A program made the translations under genes and the position numbers. A DNA stretch of 64,000 nt from positions 744,001 to 808,000 of the forward strand of contig JAUFSD010000022.1 in NCBI GenBank assembly GCA_033030425.1. Reading direction: 5' to 3'. This document shows positions 34,745 to 46,471 of the stretch, piece by piece. The notes below the pieces were generated by a model. The model was not told where the DNA came from. It saw only the letters and a program-made list of their open reading frames with translations, and made no database searches. The number at the start of each line of letters is the position of its first letter. Position 1 is the first letter of the stretch. The stretch is from Verpa conica. Its lineage: Eukaryota > Ascomycota > Pezizomycetes > Pezizales > Morchellaceae.

Positions 34745-37345
34745 TCCCAATATCTCAGCTAGTAATAAACAATATTCCTAGCACGTATTTAGGTTATTTT
34801 ATATGTTGATAAATACCTAGCTTTAGTACAAGTGCCTAAGTATATAGATTAAGACTTAGGGAACCCTAATTTTTAAAGTATATGTAGACTTGATATACCC
34901 GGACATCTAAGTCAAGCGTACGCAGAAAAATATCTCAGCCCTAAGACTTGTATTTCAATAACAAAAATACACTATCATATGCAGACCTTAAAAGGGCCAG
35001 CGAAGAAGCTAAAGACTTCTGAATATAAGGGGTTGGAGATAATCTAGGACCCCTAGAAAAAGTTAATAGTTAGTTTAAGGCTATGTCAACTTTACCATTA
35101 GAAAAAGAAGACTAATCTTCCGCTAGGTAGCCTATGCCCACACCTTTAACTAGGCCCCACACGGCAAGCCTACATGTACTTCAGCCCTTTCTAACCGGTG
35201 CTTTGCTAATATTCGCCCACTGTTTTAGTAGAACTATCAAACAAATACGCCTAGAGATTATCTAAAACTCAAGAGTAGAGAGTATATCAGCTGAAAGTTG
35301 TCTAGAGTCTTAAGGACGAGATTAATACCTATATATGATTATCTATTACAAGGCATTTCAATAATCTTCAATAACTTGTGCGACAGTGAAGTCCGTGAAT
35401 AGCAAAGCACTTATTTGTGGATGACCAATATGTCTGTGGAAATGTCTGATCATCGGTGATTGCGATCCTACGATCTTCAAACTAAAACTTCACCCCATCA
35501 ACGTGATCCATACCCATTTTTACCTTCAGAGTAATATTTATATGTATTGTACAGCTGTGTCTAAGTAATTCTCGAAGCCCCCCCCCCCCATGGCAACGGC
35601 ATACCCACAACCTTAGCACCACCAGAAGAGCTGGTATTAATACAAGAATACATGAGGAGGCTAAAGAGACTGTAGAGAGTATAATCATACAAAAAAAAAC
35701 TTGAAAAAACAATCACTTTTGGTACCCTTGACTAGTCTAGTGGGGCTCAAAAAGTCCTGACACCCAACAACACAGTAAACACTTCATTGACTATAGCTCA
35801 TTAACTATATAATAAAATGATCTGGGACCAACATGATATGAAATATAGACCCTAAAATTAATATATACCCAATCTAGAATTATTAATGCATTTTTTTTGC
35901 TCTCATTATCTACCTGGGCAATTAGGTAGAGCTATTCACAAATTTTAAGAATAACTGTGTATATACCTATTAGATGACCCTAGGAATCTTGATATAGGGT
36001 CAAATAACCTTATTTATCTTATCCTAAATACTTCCTTCTATAAAAAATTTATGGTTATTAATGTAGCTTAAGAAATAACCCCGTTACTATGAGGGGGCTT
36101 CGGGAATTACTTAGACACGGCTGTACATATGCGGTATTGAGATTGAAGGGAAAATTCTACTTACCCTACTACCTATTTCGCGTTTAGTTTCTTACCAAAG
36201 ACATCTCCCTCTCCCTTGTTATACATACTATACTCTCACCTATGGGTCGTTAAAGGCGGTCTGGTGCAATACGTTAGACTTTTCCAGCGCTTGTTCTTAC
36301 CCGGCAATAACCGTCAATGTATCACGTGCCACCCGCCTAATCCAAAGCAGCGCATCAGTCATTCGTCCCAACATGGTACATTCCTGAGAATTCCACTAGT
36401 AGCGTTATCTTCGGACTAAATCTGTATTCGTGATTGATGTTTCTAGAGTCACCTGAGCACCAACATAATTCTCACTGACAAAACAAATAAAAGAAACCCA
36501 AAGAACTACGCAGGAACTAAACGCCGGAAGTACTAATGTCAGAAAGTTTCACAGGCTTGAAGTTACTAATCAAGTCATTTTCAGACATTTTATGCCTGAC
36601 ATGAGAGTATCAATCGCTAGATCCCTTTGGTGTAACTAGTTTTTGCGGAGTTCTAGGTAAGACTATATCATAGCTTACCTATCAAGCGAGCATTTCTCAC
36701 CGAGACGTGTCACATCATGGTACTTTCCTAATATAGTGTAAATCTACCGAGATAGTTTAATACAAAACTCCATATCTAGATAAGATGATCCTAGTACTTT
36801 GTCGCAGGGGGTGATATGCTAGGTTTGCCTACATAGATAAAGATAACTTAATAAAACCTCAGCGAGAAGAGTGGCTTTGGTAGGGTAAATAGGCCAAACA
36901 ATGACACATCTAAGGACTCTCACATGTGGGGGACGGGTTTGTACCGAACGTTGGGTATATAAGCTGAATGATGTCACAAACTCAACTATGTAGATACTAC
37001 TAGAAAGATGACCAATAGTTAATTCACTATGTAGTAAATTTTTATATACGTAAGAGGAATGAAGCTGGAATACAAAGAAATTTAGGCCCCATGGTTAAGA
37101 TTTAAACACTGTCCCAAATATTCTTCTTTGCACACTTTCTATGCTAGTGGTATATACATGGACTTAGTAATAATATACTATGAATGATTGAATATGATCC
37201 TATATTCGAATTTCCTACTATGTATGAGAAATCACCTTAGAAGACTCTAATATATCACAAAACTTAATCAAGAAAAAATACAAAGAAATACATGGATTAT
37301 ACTACAAATAGTTCCTGCTTTTAGCCCAGGTACCAGAGAATCGAT
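34745..37345. other. 2.6-kb AT-rich spacer
   Basis: Very AT-rich with many stop codons in all frames. A stretch near 34920-35340 is somewhat more balanced and may be decayed element sequence, but no frame can be read through. Contains one TACATGTA at 35171 and a C-run near 35579. No gene supported. Confidence 0.5.
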
Positions 37346-38594
37346 TTATAGTTTCGCCAGCATCTGCTCGCCCTTCTTCAACATTACAACTGCCTCAGCA
37401 ACCATCTCATTGACGATCTCTTTCGCTGACTTCTTCTCATTGACAACAGCAGCGACCTTGCCCATCAACCATGGTCTAGCACTATCCATGGTATCATCAT
37501 CGAGTTTATCTTGCTTGTCAAGCTCCTCAATGTCATACTCAACGGGGATGACACCCTTGGATGTGAGCGTCTTGATCTCATCTTTACGGTTCTCTTCCCA
37601 GTTGGCGATGTAGGGGTTCTTGCGCACTCGGAGAGGACGACCCTATAGATATGTCAGCTATAGAACTTACAATAGTTTGGGGTAGTGTTGGGACTTACAG
37701 TGAAAATGATAGTTCTAATAGTGTCCTCAAATCCAGCAGTTCGTACAGCTTCCTGGTGAGCCTTAGGTGCACCAGCTTCATCCGCGAGGATAAACCTTGT
37801 ACCGACCCAGACGGCCTGCGCACCCATCATCAAGGAAGCGGCAAGCGACTTGCCGTTGAAAATACCTCCAGCGGCAACGACAGTAACCGGCTTGCCAGTG
37901 AGTGGAGACTTGGAGTTCTTGCAGAGTTCAACAACGGTAGGGATCAGAACTGATGTAGGGACGTCACCGGTGTGACCACCACCTTCACCACCCTGAGCAC
38001 AAATGATGTCGGCACCGGCTGCGATGGCCTTTTGAACGTGTTTGGGGTGTCCGATCATGCTTTTTGACGTCAGTATGTTTCCATTTAATAGTTAATTGAA
38101 ATTGGTGCTTCTTTCTACTTACTTCATGTACGGGATACCAGCCTTGTGTAGCCTTTCCACAACATGCTTCGGTGGGATTCCGACGGCACTGACAAACAAC
38201 GCTGCTTTACTCTCAATGACGACATCAATTAACTCATCAAGCTTTCCCTTTGTATAGTCGTAGTTAGTGGCTCTAGCACTACCACCTACTTGTGGTAGTA
38301 GGAGATCCACGCCGAAGGGGGCTGACTTGTCGTTCAGGAATGACTTGAGCTCTGCAATCTGCTCTCGTAGCATATCCGGGGTGTAGCCAACACCACCGAT
38401 AACACCGAGACCACCAGCATTTGTTACAGCTGCAGCAAGCTTAGGACCGGCAGCAACATTCATACCAGCGAGCATTACTGGGTGATCGATCTTGAAGAGC
38501 TTGGTAAGTTCAGTTTGAATTTCTAAAGTAGTAATAGTCAGCTAAGGTTAATTTTTCGACTGATCATTTGAATAAAGAGCTTACGAGGAGCCAT
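37346..38594 (-). CDS. nitronate monooxygenase (2-nitropropane dioxygenase family)
   Basis: Four exons: 38594-38585, 38522-38123, 38059-37699 and 37642-37346; 355 residues. The first exon is only 10 nt (Met-Ala-Pro plus one base), followed by IQTELTKLFKIDHPVMLAGM. FMN-binding TIM-barrel signatures follow: NAGGLGVIGGVG, the MNMIGHPKHVQKA strand-helix, CAQGGEGGGHTGD (phosphate-binding glycine loop) and VVAAGGIFNGKSLAASL with GAQAVWVGTRF. The C-terminal helical part contains RKNPYIANWEENR. The family oxidises alkyl nitronates (such as propionate 3-nitronate) to aldehydes or ketones plus nitrite, using oxygen and FMN, and detoxifies nitro compounds. Close relatives vary in substrate, so the exact substrate is inferred. 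Its start lies 1.2 kb from the divergent THP3-like gene. Confidence 0.92.
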
Positions 38595-39780
38595 GGTGAT
38601 GAATGTAAGGATATTGTGTATTTCTCAAGGTTGATAATAGAGTGTGAGGTGAGGATTGAATGTAAAAACCTGTCTGGAGGAGAGAGACAGGTAACTTTGT
38701 GGGGAAGCACGGTTTTATGGGGAAGATTGCTGTGAACGTGATAGTCGGCAGCTTGATCGAGTGAGCCTCGGCTCAAACGATGCCGACGACATTACATACA
38801 TGTATTTCTAAGTACACATCTGTACGTGCATATACCTACATGTAGGTTTGGGGTACATGTATATAAGTTCGGCTAAAAAGTCATCTTTATACAGCTCTAC
38901 AAAGTTCCGAAAAGATTGATTTCTTGATTACTCTCTGGTAATTTCCTTGGTCTGGCTCACCAACAAGCCAAGACGAGCTTTTGGTGACTTGTGCCCTTGG
39001 TCTATCTTATTGAGGGCATCTTCCCTCGTGTTCAACTAACAGACAACCTCGGGACATGATTCTCTAGAGGGCCGGGTAACTAACTACGACCTCAGCATGG
39101 GAAGTCAAGCCGTCAAGCGCTCGAGAACACAAAAATAAATAAGAAACACCTGAAAGGAACCCAGTGTGAGTACTAACCACTCTGCATATTTTTGGAGAGA
39201 AAAAACACAGGGCCATACATCTACAAAGATCACGTGAGGTGTTAGAGTCAACCAGTTATCACGAGACGGATTACTATTTTCAGTCGGAAGTTTTTGGTGA
39301 GCCGGAGACAATAAAACCCAGAGCAATCGTCGAAACACCGCCGAAAGCCATCGTCGTTTATCTCTCTCGAGGTCTGACGCCTCTGAGTGAGCCTATATCT
39401 ACTTCTATCTCTTCCGAACGATCGGCTTATGTACGATTTTGGCTCGGAGACATTACGATTGGTGCGAATGCAGCAGACCAGGATTTAACCAGCCAAGCAC
39501 ACTTCCTTCTTGAGTGGAATTGACAGGGATTTTACAAGTCACCCAAACTCCGCTCCAACCTCCCCCAACCCACCACTGTTTCTTTCTCCTCCCCCCCGTC
39601 AAAATATCTCAACTCCTCTTACGTTTTTAGCCCCTACCAAAGCTTCTTCTTACTGAGTAACATCAATATCTTGTATCAACTAATCTATTCTCCTACAGTC
39701 TAACCTCATTATCCCTTTTCTCTTAAGGACACGAGTATCGCCTTATCTTGCAATAGCATCAGTTCTAATAACCACCGATC
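38595..39780. promoter_or_regulatory. divergent upstream region of nitronate monooxygenase and THP3-like gene
   Basis: Holds promoters of both genes. Three TACATGTA palindromes cluster at 38797, 38837 and 38854, the second within the longer palindrome CCTACATGTAGG. The 94-codon frame at 39239-39523 lacks an ATG start and has no recognised family. The THP3 side is CT-rich close to the start codon. Confidence 0.5.
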
Positions 39781-41789
39781 ATGTCTGCACCACCATGGAG
39801 ATCCGGTGGCTCAACCACCTACACTAATGGAAATAATCGTGAGTCTTTCTTTATCTACTGCTTACGTTCCTTTTCTTGGTTATTTCTTTTGCGCATAATG
39901 GGCTACTAACGCCAGCACACTACGGTATAGGTAACGGTGCATACACCCAGGTAAATGCACGGAAAACGCTTTCTTCTGTCACTCGACAAGGTTATGTATA
40001 TGGGCAGGTGAATAAACGCATTGCTGTAGTTGTGCGAATAAAGGAGAGAAGGAACGCCTACTAACTCGAGCTCACTACAGTCAACACAAACGCAAGCCCC
40101 CCTAGAATCACAACCCACTGCACAGAAAACTACTTTTCCCGATAAACTAAAACAGTATGTCGCTCGCACCTTCGAAGATTGCCCACCAGAGTCCAAAGCG
40201 GATGTAGAGGTGGAACTCAAAAGAATTATCACGGACGCGTTCAATGAAAAAGTGGTATGGAGTCTAGAATGGGATAAGATGCCGTTGCCCCAGGATATTC
40301 TAGCGACAAAGAGAGCTCAAGAACGAAAAGAGAAGGTAGACAAAAAGAACTCGACAATTACAATGCAAGTCAATAATGGCCTTCGCTCTCCACCACCAAA
40401 GTTGGATACGGCTGGGAAATATTCTCCACCGCAACGAGAACATAAATATAATTCTGTGATGAACTTTGAGCTCGGAGGTAAAAAAAGGAAAAGGTAAGCA
40501 GTTTAGTGCAAATAGAGACCGAATAGACCTAGACTACGGCCCTCGGCATTATCGACCTACTTATACTAATATTACTTGGCACTTCAGTGCTACTAGCGAT
40601 GAAATATCCGCTGTTATTAGGTCCGATGACAGATTTGACAAGCGCGCTCGCCATGACAGTCATCAGTACTCCTCTGCGGCAGATAAGTTAAGCCAGCGTG
40701 AAAAAGAAAAGCGTGCAAAACGTTTCGAAGACAGTAACAATCGCGTCTCACCCCAGTCACCCCACCCATCCACCCCAATTGACAATGATAGACCTTTGGT
40801 TGGCACTTGCGAGAAACTAGAAAAACAATATTTCCGACTTACATCAGCCCCGGATCCCCAACATGTGCGGCCACTACATATATTGGAAAAAACACTAGAG
40901 CTACTCAAGAAGAAATGGAGAACCGAATCAAACTACTCTTATATTTGCGATCAGTTCAAATCTCTCCGGCAAGACCTAACAGTTCAGCATATCAAAACGG
41001 ATTTCACAGTTCTTGTTTATGAAATACACGCGCGGATAGCGCTAGAGAAAGTGAGTTATATACAGCTACCTAGTTTTTTTTGGCCTTAACTTCTGACATT
41101 TCGGAACAAAGGGCGACTTGGGTGAGTATAATCAGTGCCAGACTCAGCTCTATTCGTTGTATGGGGAAGGATTCAAAGGCCACGAGGAGGAATTCAAGGC
41201 GTATCGTATTCTCTATCTCCTTCACACCTGCAACCGGGCCGACATGAACGATCTTCTAGCGAACCTAACCCCTGTAGACAAACAAGATAAGTCCGTCCAG
41301 CATGCCTTACAAGTACGCTCCGTTTTGGCGGCCGGGAATTTCCACAGGTTCTTCAAGCTTTACTTAGAAGCACCCAAGATGGGGGGATACCTGATGGATT
41401 CCTTTATTGCCCGTGAAAGAATGTCTGCTATGTGCACTATTTGTAAAGCGTGAGAGATGATACCCCTTCATTCTATTGTCTTTTGCCATCCCTATTTTAT
41501 GAAGATTAAGCCTGCTGACGTGGCCTTGGTTATGGTTTTCCTTTTTGCTTCGTGGAGTTATCGACCCGATATTGATATTAGATTTTTGACTGAAGAACTT
41601 GGCTTTGAGAGCGACACCGAATGCGTGCAATTTTTATGCGACAGTGGCGCCCAGGACCTCATCGAACAAAAGTCGGATGATAAAGGCGTGCCCAGAACGA
41701 TCCGCTTTCAAACAACCAAGGCGCTGTCGATATTTGAAGAGCTAAAGAAGGCTGCATTCAAGAAAGTTGATATCAAGGGACAGCTGTAA
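39781..41789 (+). CDS. THP3: SAC3/GANP-domain protein (Thp3 / LENG8 type)
   Basis: Six exons: 39781-39838, 39931-40007, 40081-40493, 40588-41050, 41112-41449 and 41558-41789; 526 residues. The N-terminal part is low-complexity with ENARKT-like and NEKVVWSLEWDKMPLP sequence, then a basic QREKEKRAKRFED helix. The C-terminal half, from about residue 280, is the SAC3/GANP (PCI-related) helical domain: VGTCEKLEKQYFRLTSAPDP, VRPLHILEKTLELLK, DFTVLVYEIHARIALEKGDL, EYNQCQTQLYSLY, and a winged-helix end with IRFLTEELGF. In yeast Thp3 works with Csn12 in transcription elongation and mRNA maturation; the animal relative is LENG8. Exon 2 has two in-frame acceptors, at 39915 and 39930, differing by five codons. 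Confidence 0.9.
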
Positions 41790-43762
41790 GAAAGGGCGAA
41801 TTTCAGCAGAGTATCTTTTACCATACGACCCATTTTTTCTTGGAAAGTTTAACACCGGAAAGAGCGGCTGCTACCTGCCGACACTTACACTATCCTCTCA
41901 CCCCCCCCCTCCCCTTTCATATAAAATTTCCCCATCTTTCATTTACTCGCCATACCATGAAAACAAAATACCCACGGAATCGATCCAAATCAGGGTCGAG
42001 TAAAGAGCGGCCAATAAGGCCAAGAAAACATGTGCACGCACGATACAAACAAAAGCGAACGGACCGAACGAGGCGATTATTGGAGACATGGACTCAGAAT
42101 AACCCGGAGAAAGGGTCCGCTGATCTCCGGTGCCTTTTTCTTTCACTTTCTTGTTTACATCTCTGGACAGGTGGTTCTTTTTTCTTTTTCGGGGCGTTAT
42201 TTTCGGTGGAGGCTGGCTTGGAAACGCGTTTCCCTCTTTACTTCTTGTGAATTTTTCTCTACGTACCATAGTTTTTACGCTACCACTATCATGATGCTTA
42301 TACAGTCTATAATAACAATAAAGGGAAAAAAATGATTAAAATCATGAACTGTTTTCTGAGAGTGGGTTCAGATAAAGATCTCCTGGTGACGAGTCTCTGC
42401 GGGGTATAATTCTTCCGGGAGGAGCTAGGGCCCTTACTACCAGGTGTTGTAGGACTATAAGTAGGAGGGATTTAGTGCCTGGGTTCACTTATATCAAGGC
42501 CCTTCTCGATCATCTACGTAGGATACTGCTCCATAATGTTTTCGAGCCTAGGTTGATACCGGGCAAGGAAGGCCCGGGATAGACTGAACATAACTAATAC
42601 CCGAACACCCCAAGCCCAGAGGCCCAGCCACGGGGACCCGGGCCTTCATACCTTCGGGGAGAATAGATTCCAGACTCCGAATGCTAGGTATGTATGTCGG
42701 TATGTGCTTTATAACACATACGTCACTAGCCTTTGTCCTAAGCTCCGGATCGCCGATACCGTGCACAGCCCTTGACCGGGGGAGAAAACTACCGAAGTTG
42801 TAGATGCATCATACGTATTTATTGTATTCAATTACAAATAGTGTGTATTTGTGTATTTTTGTAAGGGAAAAATAGAAATATTTACGTACCTCGGCAACAA
42901 CGGCGTCAGAAACAGATAGAAAAAAGGTGTGTGTGCGTGTGAGGATTGAAGCTCACCCACTCACCACCACTACAAACGGGTTATTCCATGAGGCGCAAAA
43001 CCAAGAACTCGGCTTTCTGCAGAGTGAAAAGAAAAAACATTCCGAGATTGTCGCGATGAGAGGGAAGGAGGCGCTCATCCTCATGCGCTTGGTGCAGGAA
43101 ACATGGGTACGAAAAAGATCAAGATCTGACAAGGGCATTAAATCTCAACGTCAAGCCCACCCTACCAAGCGAACAAGTGAGCACAACGGTTGTAAGATGT
43201 ATAGGTAAACGGGAATTTTTTTTGTGTTGTCAGATCTCCCTGAGGAACCTCTAGGTTGGTAACGAATCCGTAAACCCTGTATCCCACCTCCTCCCTCGAA
43301 TCAGGGCTGAGAGTTGGCCTAATTGAGTCAGATATCGTCTAAATTGGGTTATGACGTGGGTTCAGTGGTGGCGATGGTCAGCGAGTTGGGATTCTAGTTG
43401 GGTGATTGATGGTGAGAATATATCATGGGTTAGTTATTGGGGGCTTGGAGATCTTAGTGGGGCTGTGTATATTATGCTTTGGGTCTTTTTTTCTTTTCGA
43501 GGTTGTGGTATATACAATGACAAAGTATAGGTATGGAGTTCACGCCGGGTGCCAATTTATGGTTTTGGCTCCGTGTTTGATGTTCGGAGTGAATGAAACA
43601 CCTGGGATGATCGTTTTTGACTGCCAACGTACATATGTACATACATGTAGTTGATAGTAAAAAAGCTACATGCACATGTAGCTCGAGGATCTAGAATCTC
43701 TGGAAGCACAGCATAAATAAGTAGGTACATGTAATTCACTACTACGCCGACCGGTCAAGCAG

Positions 43763-43764
<2 letters not shown>

Positions 43765-43796
<32 letters not shown>
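43765..43796. repeat. (TAT)n microsatellite
   Basis: About ten tandem copies of a TAT/ATT trinucleotide in a spacer; probably variable between isolates. Confidence 0.9.
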
Positions 43797-43797
<1 letters not shown>

Positions 43798-45649
43798 GGT
43801 TCTAGCTCCGCTGCCGTGTGGCATCCAATGAACAACACAATATAAAATTGTAGAGATCAACCACTTGATAAGTATGCGTAACTATTGGTGTCTGTCTGGT
43901 GGTTACTTGTCTAGGTCACCGTACTCTAGGCTACTTTTGCCCTAATAAAAATATTATCCTGTTGTCGCCGGACGAGGCGTTTAGGGTCCCTGCTTTTCCG
44001 ACTGGCGGGTTTGTCTTGACTCGCCGCGTGTGTAGTAGTGGGTGCTGACGAAGTCTGCGGCTCTAGAAACAAGCATGGACCCTGCCTCTTTGCACCTTCT
44101 GGTTCAGAGGACGTGTCTACTTCGTTATCGATACTCGGTGCGTGCAGTGCAGTGCAGTGCAGTGACAGCCCCCTCTGAACATCAATCATCGAGGCTCGAG
44201 CTAAGTAGATGCGCCTTTGTATAGGAGCTTCAACTAACCTTCAATCGGGATGGTTACGCCCCACTACTTACACACGAAACGATAGGTAGATCAAAAGTAG
44301 AAAACGACATCTTCTGGAATCGTAGTTTCGTCGTTCGATGACATCTTTCTGCGATTCCTTTGTTCTTATTCCCCGTGCCTTATTATAGAGCATCGAGCCG
44401 ATTCAAGATCAGGCCTTTCTCTCTCTTTCCTCGATAGCACGTGGCGGATTTTCGGGGAAGGATGTTATGAGCGATCTCTTGCCACGCGTGGTGTTGTACG
44501 AGCCCAATTGTCATATCCATGGTCAAACGAAAATCACATTCGCGAGCCGAAACGGCGCAACAGAAGGAATAAAGAAGGAAGATGAGAGGAAGGGTTTCTG
44601 GCACCCACCACCACCTTTTCGGCTCTGTTTTTCTTTTCTTTTTCCTTGCCAGGTAGCGCCAACATCCATCACGTTCCCTAAGTGTGAGTCCTGTCCCTTG
44701 CCGAGCGGCAGGACGGCTCAAAGGTGTGGTTTGAGTATCACCTGCAAGTGATGACGCCGGCTGTCTGGATTCTTGGGAAATTACGATTTCACGATGGATA
44801 GGACATTGAAGAGTAGGCGAGGGCGAGGATAGTGAACAGCCACGTCCAGGGGATATGCCTCGGGCAAGAGACAAAGAAGGATATGTTACCTAGGGGTGCA
44901 TATTGTCACTTGTCGATTCTGACATCACGATCCCTCAATAGCTTACAGTAGATCTTGCTATTATTGCTATTGTCATGTACATGTATCCTAGGGACCTGGA
45001 TTGTACATGCAGTAGTAGAGGATGCAAGTATTGTACATTCTAGCCAGATATATGCCTACTGTCGTACCATCTGGCAGTGTACCTGAATATAATATACCGT
45101 TGAGGGTTCGTCCATTGTCATTGTCATTGTCCCTGTATAATACTGCTGGGGCTCCTGCTGTGAAGCCTTGCTTGTGTTTAGCATTTTCTGCTTCTATCTG
45201 TATGAACCCTCTCTGTCTGCTTTCCTCTTCTTCCTTGCTTGTCCATAGTCCAAGGTCTATTATTGCATCTATTCCCGCACTGCACACCCTCCTGGCCTTG
45301 CTAGCAATCTATCGTCTCCCTGCCCTGCCTCGCCTCACTTGTAGAACTACAGAAAGACGTCGTCCCATTCTTTTAAGTCGACCGACATCTTGAGTATCTG
45401 CGCTCCATCACGAGAATCGGGGTGACAATTGCTAGATGAGCTCAGAATTGAAATTATCCTCTACTCTCTGGAACGAGTCACGACAGACACAAATTAGACA
45501 GGACAGAAACTTGCCCACTGCTCCCCCCCTCACCCGCTGTTGGAAGTTGTCGCGGGACTTTATTCTTTTCCAGTTTAGAGCGACATATCTCTCTGCCCCT
45601 CCCTTGTTTAGATAGTGGCCTTCAAAGAAACGTCTCCCCCTCACCATCT

Positions 45650-46471
45650 TCCCGTTTCTTGATTATCTCTCCTGTGGCTTCAATCTCATTTCGCTTCTTG
45701 CTCCCAGGAGAAGAGGCTACCCCACCTCCCCCCCCCTCTCAGTCGACACCTTTTCGCCCCTTACCGCACGCCGGGGGGTGTGCATCCTGCCTAGCTAGCT
45801 GCCTGCACAGCTGTTTCCTCATCGATCGCTGTTGCCTGTCCGTTTATCACTCTCTGCTCTTCGTCTCGTTTCTTTCTCTCACTCCCCTAGGCGTCACTCG
45901 TCCTTCCCTTCTTTTTTACCCATCACGTTTCTCCCAGCGCATTACTGCTGAGTCTACTGCGACCTCAATCTAAAAGCCAGTGCTCTACCGCTATTCTAAG
46001 GCTACTTTCACCGCCACTGCTGCTCCCACATATTACCCCCCCTGTCCTTCCAACAATCCCGCACAGACCGTCTTTCTCGTGTGGCCCTTTCCTCCCTCTT
46101 CTCATCCTGCAGCCCCGGATACATCTTCGGAACCCACAGACTCACGACTCCTCTCCGCGCGCCTCCAGACATCTGCAGCTGCGATAGGCGAAAAAAATAC
46201 TCCATCGACGGCTTCGAGGGCGCACACTTTCCCGGCAGTGGAACTTACAGCATCACTCGAGCACACTTGCATACTCAAAAACAGACAGAGAGAGGAAAGA
46301 GCGACAACGGGAAGCGAAAAAAAAAAGTACAAAAGTACAAAAAAACAAAAAAAACAAAAAAACAACCATTCTATCCAACGGGAGAAGGACCGCATTCTAC
46401 GGTTTCCCCCTCCCTTCCCCTCCTCTTCTCTCCGCTGCCCTATACATCTGGCGCATCATCCCAATTAAAAA
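45650..46471 (+). promoter_or_regulatory. pyrimidine-rich upstream region of the BEM1-like gene
   Basis: About 800 bases directly above the start codon are dominated by C/T tracts, ending with an A-rich patch (46315-46370) of AAAAC-like repeats. Long CT-rich stretches are common at fungal core promoters and leaders. The open frames in it (45659-45973, 45980-46468) are low-complexity and are taken as non-coding. Confidence 0.4.

Larger units (their letters stand above)
41790..46471. other. 4.7-kb spacer including BEM1 upstream region
   Basis: No conserved reading frame is evident. It has a (TAT)n microsatellite at 43765-43796, a GTGCA repeat at 44142-44163, and TACATGTA palindromes at 43642, 43726 and 44988 with a related palindrome GCTACATG-CA-CATGTAGC at 43669. 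A minus-strand frame at 44988-45287 has plausible composition, but no family was recognised. From about 45650 to 46470 the plus strand is strongly C/T-rich and then A-rich, probably promoter and long 5' leader of the BEM1-like gene. Confidence 0.5.

Noticed and set aside
44383..44874. 163-codon minus-strand open frame
   Set aside because: No family pattern, no neighbouring splice structure, and mixed composition of chance frames.
44988..45287. minus-strand frame with Asp-Asn repeat and GTLPDGTT-like sequence
   Set aside because: Plausible composition, but the frame lacks a recognisable family, and the DNDN repeat stems from a simple DNA repeat; kept only as a note.
45980..46468. 162-codon plus-strand frame directly before BEM1
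   Set aside because: Pyrimidine- and A-rich leader sequence; composition is Lys/Ser/Pro from simple repeats.
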